Of a stretch of 64,000 nucleotides of DNA, positions 56,899-64,000 are shown piece by piece. Origin of the DNA: Thiomicrorhabdus cannonii (GTDB lineage: Bacteria > Pseudomonadota > Gammaproteobacteria > Thiomicrospirales > Thiomicrospiraceae). Position numbers and translations under genes: made by a program. Position 1 is the first letter of the stretch. Each line of letters opens with the position of its first letter. The notes beneath the pieces are model-generated. The model was not told where the DNA came from. It saw nothing but the letters and a program-made list of their open reading frames with translations, and did not search any database. The stretch is taken from NCBI RefSeq assembly GCF_013391695.1, contig NZ_JACBGH010000008.1:32626-96625 (forward strand). Reading direction: 5' to 3'.

Positions 56899-57732
56899 AT
56901 GCAAGACAAATTACGAAAGGCCATGGAGGCGATTCGCGGCATCAAGATTCCCGAATTGCCCGAAGAGGTATTGCTGCTTGAAAAAGAGCTGAAAAGCAAA
57001 TTTGCCAATATCGTCACGGTGGCCGAAATCATCGAGAAAAACACGACGCTGTCGGGTGAGTTGATGCGTCTGGTGAATTCGCGGGTCATGAACCTGAAAA
57101 CCCCTTGCAACTCCATCCGTGATGCGGTCAATGTGCTGGGTTTGGACAATATCTACCATCTGGTGGTGGCGTCGGCCATTAAAAACCTTTTCAGCCAGAA
57201 GGGGCTGTTCAAGGACATTATGGACCACAGCGTGGATGTGGCTTTCTGTATGGCCGATATTTCCGAATGGGTCGCCGAGGTGACGCGTGACGAGGCGTAT
57301 ATGCTGGGATTGTTCCATAACGCCGGGGCCTTGTTGCTCGCTTCGAAAAACGAAGAGCGTTATGCGCCCTTGTTCAGCAATTCCATGTCGTTGCCGATTT
57401 CGATCATTGCCAAAGAAGAAAAAACATACGACACCAACCATGCGATGGTCGGTGTGCTGGTCGCCAAAAAATGGCGCCTGCCGGTGGATATGATCAATGC
57501 GATCATGCTGCACCACAACGAGTCATGCAGTCGCATCAGCAACGATCGCGTGCGCGCCATGGTGGCGATGATCAAGATCGCCAATGCGATCGTGTCGGAG
57601 ATTTCATTGGGGGCCTATCGCGGTGACGAGATGCGCCGTTACGAAAAAGACGGCGTGCAGGAACTGCTGATTCCGTCGGAGGCGATCAAAGAGATCCGTA
57701 CCGCTTTGATGTCGTACAACTTTAAAGACTAA
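56899..57732 (+). CDS. HDOD domain signalling protein (second)
   Basis: A 277-residue single HDOD domain: IRGIKIPELPEEVLLLEKELKS at the start, IIEKNTTLSGELMRLVNSR, and AYMLGLFHNAGALLLAS plus YDTNHAMVGVLVAKKW and MLHHNESCSR. It resembles the HDOD protein at 35596-36480 in design but is clearly diverged. It follows a 226-base gap next to the chemoreceptor gene. The terminator made of an inverted pair of dispersed elements separates it from convergent lon. Confidence 0.85.
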   Translation: MQDKLRKAMEAIRGIKIPELPEEVLLLEKELKSKFANIVTVAEIIEKNTTLSGELMRLVNSRVMNLKTPCNSIRDAVNVLGLDNIYHLVVASAIKNLFSQKGLFKDIMDHSVDVAFCMADISEWVAEVTRDEAYMLGLFHNAGALLLASKNEERYAPLFSNSMSLPISIIAKEEKTYDTNHAMVGVLVAKKWRLPVDMINAIMLHHNESCSRISNDRVRAMVAMIKIANAIVSEISLGAYRGDEMRRYEKDGVQELLIPSEAIKEIRTALMSYNFKD

Positions 57733-57766
57733 GAACTTTAAAGATCAATGCCGTTTTTCAGGGTTT

Positions 57767-57818
57767 AAAAACTCAACAGGCCGGGTAGAGCATGCTTTAC
57801 CCGGCCTGTTGAGTTTTT
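57767..57818. terminator. bidirectional terminator from a perfect inverted pair of dispersed elements
   Basis: Left arm 57767-57787 and right arm 57798-57818 are perfect reverse complements of 21 bases, each a full element (A tract plus CTCAACAGGCCGGGTA), around GAGCATGCTT. Five A lead and five T follow, so it can stop both the HDOD gene (+) and lon (-). Confidence 0.9.
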
Positions 57819-57830
57819 GGAGAGCGGTTT

Positions 57831-60464
57831 TCAGTGCTGCGAAGCGGGAATGGAAGTGGCCTGCTCCGGCTTCGGTTCTTCCTGTTCCTTGTGTTTGGCC
57901 AGATAGACTTTCAGCGCCAGCGATTTGGCGCGGATATTGAACGTCAGTTTGGCCACATCGTCGAAATGCTTGGCAAAATGCACGGTCATGCCTTCCTGCA
58001 GGTAGTCGGGCAGTTCCTCAAAATCCTTTTTGTTCTCGAACGGCAGAATCAGTTCCTTCAACCCCAGACGTTTGGCGGCGATGACTTTTTCGCGGATGCC
58101 GCCTACCGGCAAAACCTGACCGGTCAGACTCAGCTCGCCGGTCATGGCCAGCGGCGTTTTGATCGCCTCGTCACGCGCCAGCGACAAGAGCGCCGTGGCC
58201 ATGGTGATGCCGGCGCTCGGGCCGTCCTTGGGAGTGGCGCCGTCGGGGACGTGCAGGTGCACAAAGGCCTTGTCGAAAAACTCCGGGTCGGCCTTGTATT
58301 TCCCCAGATTAGAGCTGATAAAACTGTAGGCGATGCCGGCCGATTCCTGCATGACTTCACCGAGCTGCCCCGAGAGTTTGAAACCGCGGTTGAAGGTATG
58401 CACGCGACTGGCTTCGATGGTCAGGGTCGCGCCGCCCATCGAGGTCCACGCCAGACCGGTCACGGTGCCGATCTGCTGGTTCATCTTTTCCGGGCTGAAA
58501 CGCGGCTGCCCCAGCATCTCTTCGAGTTCGTTGACATGGATGCGCGCCTGGTCGATTTCGCCCATCACGAATTTCAACGCCAGCTTGCGTACCAGCTTGG
58601 AGAGCTGTTTCTTGAGGTTGCGCACGCCGGATTCACGGGCGTAGCCTTCAATCACATGACGGATGGCCGGCACGGTAATCTGCACTTTCTCCTTGTCCAG
58701 ACCGGCTTCGTCCACCAGCTGCGGCCAGAGGTGGTGTTTGGCGATCTGAATCTTCTCTTCGGTGATGTAGCCGGCCAGACGGATCACCTCCATGCGGTCC
58801 AGCAGCGGGCCGGGAATGCTGTCGAGGGTGTTGGCGGTACAGATAAACAGCGCCTTGGACAGATCAAAACGCACGTCCATAAAGTGGTCCATAAATTCGC
58901 TGTTCTGTTCCGGGTCGAGCACTTCCAACAGTGCGGAGGCCGGGTCGCCGTGGTAGGAGGCGCCGATCTTGTCGATCTCGTCGAGCATAATCACCGGGTT
59001 GGCGGTTTCGCAGTCTTTCAGCGCCTGGATGAACTTGCCGGGCATGGCGCCGATATAGGTGCGTCTATGCCCCTTGATTTCGGCCTCGTCGCGCATGCCG
59101 CCGACCGAGAAGCGGTAGAACTTGCGCCCCAGCGCATCGGCAATGGAGCGGCCGATGGAGGTTTTGCCCACGCCCGGCGGGCCGACCAGACAGATAATCG
59201 AACCGGAGACTTCGCCCTTCAGCGCGCCCACCGCCAAGAATTCGCTGATGCGGTCTTTGACGTCGTCCAGACCGTCGTGGCCTTTGTCGAGCACCTTGCG
59301 GGCGCGTTTCAGGTCGAGCAGGTCTTTGCTGTGTTTGCCCCACGGCAGTTGCGTGAGCCAGTCGAGCCAGTTGCGGGCGACGTTGTATTCCGGCGATTGC
59401 GGATCAAGTATTTCCAGTTTTTGCAGTTCCTCTTCCGCTTTCTTGAGGGCTTCGTCGCTCAGGGCAAGGCTCTCCATGCGTTCGCGGAAGCGTTCGCTGT
59501 CGAGCGTCTGGTCGTCTTTGAGGATGCCCAGTTCGCGCTGGATCTCGTTGAGCTGCTGGCGCAGGAAAAATTCGCGCTGCTGCTCGTTGAGGTTTTCCTC
59601 GACGCGTTCGCGGATGTTGTATTGCAGTTTGGTGACTTCGATTTCCTGTTTGAACAGCGCCAGCACTTTTTCGAGACGCTCGCTCAAGTCAAGCGTTTCC
59701 AGCACTTCCTGCAAACGCAGCGGGTCGGCGGTGGTCAGGCTGGCGGCAAAGTCGGCCAAGTGCGCCGGCTGGCTCGGGCTGTAACGGTTAAGGAAGAATT
59801 TCAATTCTTCGCTGTACAGCGGATTCAAAGGCAGCAGTTCGCGGAAGGCGTTCATAATCGCCAGACCATAGGCTTTGAACTCTTTGGCGCTGCCGTTTTT
59901 GATGTCGGCAGGGTAACTGACGCGCGCTCTGTAAGGTGCGCTGTGCGAAATCCACTGTTCGATCTTGAAGCGCTGCACGCCTTCGGCAATCAGCTGGATA
60001 AAGTCTTCGCGCTCCTTGGGTTCGTGGATGCGGATCAGCGTGCCGATCGGCGCAAACGCTTCCGGCGGGGCGGTTTCGTAATCTTCGTGGTCGACAAACA
60101 CCATGCCGATGTATTTATGGTGGTCGGCCTTGATCGCCGCAAAGGTTTCTTCCCAGTTGTCACGGTTCAGCAATACCGGAAGCTGTTGTCCGGGAAAGAA
60201 AGGACGTTCCTTGACCGGCAGCAGGTAGATGTCGGTGGGCAGGGTCAGTTCGGGCTTGGCGAGCTGACGCGCCTGACGCAGTTTGTCGTCGCTATCCGCC
60301 TCATGGCTGGCAATATGTTCGCCATCGAGCACACGCGGTGCGTTTTCGTCATGGCCATCGTCAGACCCGGCCTGTTGAGAATCCTGGCGGTTTTCCAATT
60401 CAGCGTTCAGTTCGTTGTCGTTGCTATCGTGGTGGACTTCTTGTGTGTCTAGGATATCTGTCAT
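57831..60464 (-). CDS. lon: Lon ATP-dependent protease with acidic N-terminal extension
   Basis: An 877-residue AAA+ serine protease (E. coli Lon is 784). The first 70 residues or so form an acidic, low-complexity extension (DDGHDENAPRVLDGEH), followed by the LON substrate domain (LPVKERPFFPGQQLPVLL), Walker A GPPGVGKTSIGRS (near 430), Walker B and the protease domain with the Ser in KDGPSAGIT (near 748) and the Lys in IREKVIAAKRLG. It degrades damaged and regulatory proteins. Part of the extension is encoded by a copy of the dispersed element. The start at 60464 has a weak ribosome binding site, so a shorter form is possible. Confidence 0.96.
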   Translation of the reverse strand: MTDILDTQEVHHDSNDNELNAELENRQDSQQAGSDDGHDENAPRVLDGEHIASHEADSDDKLRQARQLAKPELTLPTDIYLLPVKERPFFPGQQLPVLLNRDNWEETFAAIKADHHKYIGMVFVDHEDYETAPPEAFAPIGTLIRIHEPKEREDFIQLIAEGVQRFKIEQWISHSAPYRARVSYPADIKNGSAKEFKAYGLAIMNAFRELLPLNPLYSEELKFFLNRYSPSQPAHLADFAASLTTADPLRLQEVLETLDLSERLEKVLALFKQEIEVTKLQYNIRERVEENLNEQQREFFLRQQLNEIQRELGILKDDQTLDSERFRERMESLALSDEALKKAEEELQKLEILDPQSPEYNVARNWLDWLTQLPWGKHSKDLLDLKRARKVLDKGHDGLDDVKDRISEFLAVGALKGEVSGSIICLVGPPGVGKTSIGRSIADALGRKFYRFSVGGMRDEAEIKGHRRTYIGAMPGKFIQALKDCETANPVIMLDEIDKIGASYHGDPASALLEVLDPEQNSEFMDHFMDVRFDLSKALFICTANTLDSIPGPLLDRMEVIRLAGYITEEKIQIAKHHLWPQLVDEAGLDKEKVQITVPAIRHVIEGYARESGVRNLKKQLSKLVRKLALKFVMGEIDQARIHVNELEEMLGQPRFSPEKMNQQIGTVTGLAWTSMGGATLTIEASRVHTFNRGFKLSGQLGEVMQESAGIAYSFISSNLGKYKADPEFFDKAFVHLHVPDGATPKDGPSAGITMATALLSLARDEAIKTPLAMTGELSLTGQVLPVGGIREKVIAAKRLGLKELILPFENKKDFEELPDYLQEGMTVHFAKHFDDVAKLTFNIRAKSLALKVYLAKHKEQEEPKPEQATSIPASQH
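60362..60383 (-). repeat. dispersed element inside the lon N-terminal extension
   Basis: On the minus strand GATTCTCAACAGGCCGGGTC, core 60367-60377, encoding DSQQAGSD in the acidic extension, a part that looks free to vary. Confidence 0.8.
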
Positions 60465-60540
60465 GGGTTTCTTGTTGCTGATTGGTTGGAAAAGTAGGGT
60501 ATTATATGCGGATTAAGGAGCGGAGTTTCAAGGATACGGA

Positions 60541-61092
60541 ATGCAAAAAACGCAAATCAAAATTGGTTTTGTCACGGTGTCGGACCGTGCCAGCCGCGGA
60601 GAATATGAAGATCTCGGCGGACCGGCAATGCAGGCGTGGATGACGCAGGCATTGAGCAGCGCCTGGACGCCGGTGGCTCGCCTCATCGAAGATGAACAGC
60701 CATTGATTGAAGCCACTCTGAAAGAGTTGGCCGACGAACAGGGCTGTTGCTTGATTTTGACCACCGGCGGCACCGGGCCGGCCAAACGCGATGTGACGCC
60801 CGAGGCGACCGCGGCGGTGTGCGACAAGATTCTGGACGGTTTTGCCGAGCAGATGCGCGCCGTGTCGCTCAAATATGTGCCGACGGCGATTCTGTCGCGG
60901 CAGATTGCCGGCACCCGCGGTTCGAGTCTGATTATCAATTTGCCGGGCAAGCCTTCGGCCATCGGCGAATGTCTGGAGGCGGTGTTTCCGGCCGTGCCTT
61001 ATTGCATCGACCTGATCGATGGCCCTTATCTGGAAACCAACGATGCCTTTATCAAGGGGTTCCGCCCCAAGCATGCGGTCAAGAAAGGATAA
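60541..61092 (+). CDS. mog: molybdopterin adenylyltransferase
   Basis: A 183-residue MogA-type enzyme that adenylates molybdopterin before molybdenum insertion. It has IGFVTVSDRASRGEYEDLGGPAM at the start, TTGGTGPAKRDVTPEAT (about 77-93), the MoCF signature, and INLPGKPSAIGECL near 137. It diverges from lon across 76 bases. AAGGATACGGA lies before the ATG. prmB follows with five bases between. Confidence 0.95.
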   Translation: MQKTQIKIGFVTVSDRASRGEYEDLGGPAMQAWMTQALSSAWTPVARLIEDEQPLIEATLKELADEQGCCLILTTGGTGPAKRDVTPEATAAVCDKILDGFAEQMRAVSLKYVPTAILSRQIAGTRGSSLIINLPGKPSAIGECLEAVFPAVPYCIDLIDGPYLETNDAFIKGFRPKHAVKKG

Positions 61093-61096
61093 GCAC

Positions 61097-62029
61097 GTGA
61101 CCAATATCAATTACCAGTATGACGGTCTGGAGACCGTGACCGATTTTGTGCGTTGGGGCGGCTCGTTGTTTAGAGGGGCGAATCTGTTTTTTGGCCACGG
61201 TACCGACAATGCGTTTGACGATGCCAAGACCCTGGCGTTTCATGTGTTGAATCTGCCTTGGGAGATTCCCGAGCGCTACTGGCAGGCGAGGTTGTCGCCA
61301 GACGAAAAGCGCCGCGTGGCGGAGCTGTTCAAACGCCGCATCGAAAGCCGCAAGCCTTCGGCCTATCTGATCGGCGAGGCGTGGTTTGCGGGCATGCGTT
61401 TTATCGTCAACGAGGCGACGCTGGTGCCGCGCTCACCGATCGCCGAGCTGATTGCCAAAGAGTTCGACGGTTGGGTCAATCCGGAGAAAGTGCATCGCGT
61501 GCTGGATATGTGTACCGGCAGCGGCTGCATCGGCATTGCCAGCCTGCAGGCGCTGCCTTATGCCACGGTGGATCTGGCGGATATTTCGCCGGAAGCTTTG
61601 GCGGTGACGCAGCAGAATATCGACCTGTATCGGCTGCATGACAGCGCGCGCGCCATCCAATCCGATCTTTTCAGCGCGCTGCAAGGCGAGAAATACGACC
61701 TGATTCTGTCCAATCCGCCTTATGTGGATGTGATCGAGATGGATGCCCTGCCGGAGGAGTTTCAGCAGGAACCCCGTTTGGGTCTGGAGGCCGGGGAGGA
61801 CGGTTTGGATCTGGTACGCCGCATTCTGGCCGAAGCGAGCGACCATCTGACTGATGACGGTGTCTTGATTGTCGAGGTCGGGGTGTCGCAATACTATCTG
61901 GAGCAGGTTTATCCCGAACTGCCGTTTTTCTGGTTTGAGTTCGAGCAGGGCGGGGAAGGTGTATTCGCCATTCATAAGTCCGAGCTGGACATTTTCCAGG
62001 AGATTCTTAACGAGCGGGTGGAACCTTAA
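61097..62029 (+). CDS. prmB: 50S ribosomal protein L3 glutamine methyltransferase
   Basis: A 310-residue SAM enzyme that methylates Gln150 of ribosomal protein L3. It has the PrmB-type N-terminal helix domain, the SAM motif VLDMCTGSGCIGIASLQALP (near 138-157) and the catalytic NPPYVDVIEMDALPEEF (about 209-225). The GTG at 61097 follows AAAGGA by seven bases; the frame extends upstream only inside mog. The mog-prmB pair is likely one transcript. Confidence 0.95.
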   Translation: MTNINYQYDGLETVTDFVRWGGSLFRGANLFFGHGTDNAFDDAKTLAFHVLNLPWEIPERYWQARLSPDEKRRVAELFKRRIESRKPSAYLIGEAWFAGMRFIVNEATLVPRSPIAELIAKEFDGWVNPEKVHRVLDMCTGSGCIGIASLQALPYATVDLADISPEALAVTQQNIDLYRLHDSARAIQSDLFSALQGEKYDLILSNPPYVDVIEMDALPEEFQQEPRLGLEAGEDGLDLVRRILAEASDHLTDDGVLIVEVGVSQYYLEQVYPELPFFWFEFEQGGEGVFAIHKSELDIFQEILNERVEP

Positions 62030-62131
62030 ACGTGGTTTTGAAGGCGTTGGCCGTTATTTTGCTTAGCTGAGAGTTATGTTTAAAACAGGTTGCCGGCAAA
62101 TCACGGTGAGTCAGGATTGGGAGAGTTGAGG

Positions 62132-63103
62132 ATGCAAAAAAAAGGTCGATTTTCGTTAAAAGTCTGCGTTATGGCGTTGGCGGCTGTCATGGCGCTGCCG
62201 TCTTGGGCACAGGACAGCCATGCTGCTGACAAGCATGCCGCGCCCATTACCGCACCTTTAGTCGACTTGGGTGCGGAGCATGAGAAATTAGTACCCAAGC
62301 CCCCGGCTGCGGATGTCCATGACGAACCCAAGGCGGACACTCAGGCTGCGGCCAAGCCGGAAAAGCATGAAGCCCACGCCGTACACTGGAGTTATTCGGG
62401 TGAGGGCGCGCCGCGCTTCTGGGGCGAGCTGGCGCCGGAGTTCAGCACCTGTAAAACCGGCCGCAACCAGTCACCGATCGATTTGCGCGACGCCCGCGCG
62501 CTGGGAACTCAAGGGTTGGCGGGGTTGGATATCGCCTATCGCGACAGTTTGCTGAAAATCATCAACAACGGCCACACGGTACAGGTCAATTTCCCGCTGG
62601 GCAGTTACATCAAAGTCGGCGGGCATCGTTATGAACTGCTGCAGTTTCACTTCCATACGCCAAGCGAACACTTTAAAGAAGGGTTTGCCTATCCGATGGA
62701 GATGCATCTGGTGCATAAGGACGGCGACGGCAACCTGGCCGTACTCGGAATTTTGTTTCAGGAAGGCGAGGAGAACCCTTACCTGAACGGGATTCTCAAG
62801 CGCCTGCCGAAAGAGGTCGGCAAGGAGCAGTTGCACGACGACTTTAAACTCAATCCGGTGAATTTCCTGCCGGGCAATACCGAGTTTTATAAATACAGCG
62901 GTTCCTTGACCACGCCGCCTTGTTCCGAAGGGGTTTACTGGATGGTTTTCAAACAGCCGATTGAGGCCTCTGCCAGACAAATCCGGCAGATGAACGAGCT
63001 GATGGGGGAGAACGCCCGTCCGGTTCAGCCGCTGAATTCGCGTGACGTGCTCAAGTCGTGGATGGAACCGGAAATCGATAATCGCCTCTACGAAGTCTAT
63101 TGA
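62132..63103 (+). CDS. periplasmic alpha-carbonic anhydrase
   Basis: A 323-residue precursor with signal peptide (MQKKGRFSLK...LPSWA), a linker rich in H, A, K and P of about 65 residues, and an alpha-carbonic anhydrase domain: WGELAPEFSTCKTGRNQSPIDL, zinc ligands in FHFHTPSEHF (two His) and MEMHLVHK (third His), and the substrate-pocket SLTTPPCSEGVYW. It interconverts CO2 and bicarbonate outside the cell membrane, useful to a chemolithoautotroph; an alpha type has been studied in Thiomicrospira crunogena. GGAGAG precedes the ATG at 62132. The stop overlaps the next gene start (TGATG). Confidence 0.96.
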   Translation: MQKKGRFSLKVCVMALAAVMALPSWAQDSHAADKHAAPITAPLVDLGAEHEKLVPKPPAADVHDEPKADTQAAAKPEKHEAHAVHWSYSGEGAPRFWGELAPEFSTCKTGRNQSPIDLRDARALGTQGLAGLDIAYRDSLLKIINNGHTVQVNFPLGSYIKVGGHRYELLQFHFHTPSEHFKEGFAYPMEMHLVHKDGDGNLAVLGILFQEGEENPYLNGILKRLPKEVGKEQLHDDFKLNPVNFLPGNTEFYKYSGSLTTPPCSEGVYWMVFKQPIEASARQIRQMNELMGENARPVQPLNSRDVLKSWMEPEIDNRLYEVY

Positions 63104-63792
63104 TGGAAAATCGGATGGATAATCAAACCCAAATTCCAGTAGCGGCTGACAAGGCGGTTAAAAACGGTATGAGCGGCGCTCAGGTGCTGCTGATTGTGTT
63201 GCTGACGATTTTGCTGACAGCCGGATTGAGTTATTGGGCATTGAGCCAGACGCTGTTCTTGAAATCATTTACGCCGGTGGAGTTGAAACCCAAAGAGGAG
63301 CAGGCGCTCAATAGCAAATTGCGCGCCATCGGTGTTGAAGTGGAGGAGTACGATGCGCAGGGTAATCTCAAGCCGGAGGCCTACAGCGAAGTGGGCGCCA
63401 AGCGCGAGGTGTATTTCAGCGAGCGCGAGCTGAATGCGATGTTGGCTAAAAACACCGATCTGGCGCGCAAGGTGGCGATCGACCTGTCCGATAATTTGGT
63501 AAGCGCCAAAATACTGGTGCCGCTGGAAGAGGATTTTCCGGTCATGGGCGGCAAGACGCTGCGCATTAACGCCGGCGTGGAGCTGGCGTTTCAGAACGGC
63601 AAGCCGATCGTTAAACTCAAAGGGGTCAGCCTGATGGGCGTGCCGGTGCCGAATGCCTGGCTGGGCAATCTGAAAAATATTGATCTGGTGCAGGAGTTTG
63701 GTGCCGACCCCGGTTTCTGGAAAGCGTTCGCCGACGGGGTGGAGAATATCAGCGTGGTGGAAGGCGAATTACAGATCAAATTGAAAGAGTAG
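63103..63792 (+). CDS. unknown membrane-anchored periplasmic protein coupled to carbonic anhydrase
   Basis: A protein of about 229 residues with one membrane helix near 25-46 (GAQVLLIVLLTILLTAGLSYWAL) and a periplasmic domain of beta-rich character (YFSERELNAMLAKNTDL...KILVPLEEDFP). I do not recognise the family. It begins by TGATG overlap with the carbonic anhydrase stop; ATG at 63115 is an alternative. The coupling suggests a shared task in the cell envelope, but no function can be assigned. The gene ends 36 bases before an IS3-type element. Confidence 0.6.
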   Translation: MENRMDNQTQIPVAADKAVKNGMSGAQVLLIVLLTILLTAGLSYWALSQTLFLKSFTPVELKPKEEQALNSKLRAIGVEVEEYDAQGNLKPEAYSEVGAKREVYFSERELNAMLAKNTDLARKVAIDLSDNLVSAKILVPLEEDFPVMGGKTLRINAGVELAFQNGKPIVKLKGVSLMGVPVPNAWLGNLKNIDLVQEFGADPGFWKAFADGVENISVVEGELQIKLKE

Positions 63793-63828
63793 GGAGTGCG
63801 CTTTCAATAAAAAACCGGCAATTTGAAG

Positions 63829-64000
63829 TGACCCCAAAAACTTGGACATTTTAGTTAAGCGGTACCCAAGGCGTGATTTCGATACTCTATCGGACTCAGG
63901 CCTTTGAGTTTCTGCTTGATGCGTTTGTGATTATAGTACTCAATATAGTCATGCACTTCTTGAATCAGATGATCAGCATCTTTAAACGCTTTAGCATGAT
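63829..64000 (-). mobile_element. end of an IS3-family (IS150-like) insertion sequence
   Basis: The element begins at TGACCCCAAAAACTTGGACA (63829-63848), a terminal repeat of the kind found in IS150-type elements. It continues past the window. It is inserted 36 bases behind the unknown gene, in a region holding no terminator that I can see. Confidence 0.8.
63855..64000 (-). CDS. IS3-family transposase OrfB, C-terminal fragment
   Basis: Read on the minus strand from the window edge, the last 48 residues include HDYIEYYNHKRIKQKLKGLS and PIEYRNHALGTA, the end of the DDE integrase core of IS3/IS150-type transposases. The stop is TAA at 63855. The N-terminal part and the first frame (OrfA) lie outside the window, so intactness is unknown. 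Confidence 0.85.
   Translation of the reverse strand, partial: HAKAFKDADHLIQEVHDYIEYYNHKRIKQKLKGLSPIEYRNHALGTA

Noticed and set aside
57834..60452. An 872-codon open frame on the plus strand exactly opposite lon
   Set aside because: It mirrors the lon reading frame and follows from its codon bias. The translation has no domain or signal, and lon itself is certain.

Overview
The window reads as a chromosomal segment of a free-living, sulfur-oxidising gammaproteobacterium, probably of the Thiomicrospira / Hydrogenovibrio / Thiomicrorhabdus group. Evidence for this is a flavocytochrome c sulfide dehydrogenase flavoprotein with several c-type cytochromes, a periplasmic alpha-carbonic anhydrase, and gammaproteobacterial gene order (YfgM-like/bamB/der; infC-rpmI-rplT-pheS-pheT-ihfA-merR; tesA divergent from an ABC exporter). 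The genus is inferred from gene content only. Genes are dense, coding on both strands, and mostly housekeeping.

Layout. 1-7.4 kb: YfgM-like protein, bamB, der and a very large FAD/iron-sulfur oxidoreductase. 7.4-12.1 kb: two small cytochromes c, a 57-residue membrane protein, rsgA, phhB, an M48 protease and orn. 12.3-15.7 kb: ilvI-ilvN-ilvC. 16-23.5 kb: a GH17-GT2 glucan synthase, an OFA-type MFS carrier, a DUF4395-like membrane protein and katG. 23.6-24.6 kb: three coupled small genes. 24.7-30 kb: a six-gene respiratory operon. It has two cytochrome bd-like membrane subunits (one carrying a c-haem), a monohaem cytochrome c, the sulfide dehydrogenase flavoprotein, a dihaem cytochrome c and a 32-residue membrane peptide. 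30.4-35.4 kb: pcm, then a thiamine uptake locus with a TPP riboswitch, TonB-dependent receptor, thiamine-binding YkoF-like protein, PnuT-type carrier and a kinase-like gene. 35.6-44.4 kb: an HDOD protein, thrS, infC-rpmI-rplT, pheST, ihfA and a MerR regulator. 44.4-49.7 kb: a TetR-controlled RND pump and tRNA-Pro(GGG). 49.8-60.5 kb: a DUF3087-like protein, an ABC exporter, tesA, a chemoreceptor, a second HDOD protein and lon. 60.5-64 kb: mog, prmB, alpha-carbonic anhydrase, an unknown membrane-anchored protein and the end of an IS3-family element.

The most striking signal is not a gene. A conserved element with core CAACAGGCCGG, normally preceded by an A/T-rich stretch and TC and followed by GT, occurs 12 times exactly, plus several near matches. 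It is found in both orientations, behind genes and inside four or more unrelated coding regions, and twice as inverted pairs that form terminator-like hairpins. This is how DNA uptake sequences behave in Pasteurellaceae and Neisseriaceae, and I know of no such dialect in sulfur oxidisers. The second candidate is the bd-like/sulfide dehydrogenase operon, which looks like a self-contained route from sulfide through c-haems to a quinol-independent bd-type oxidase.
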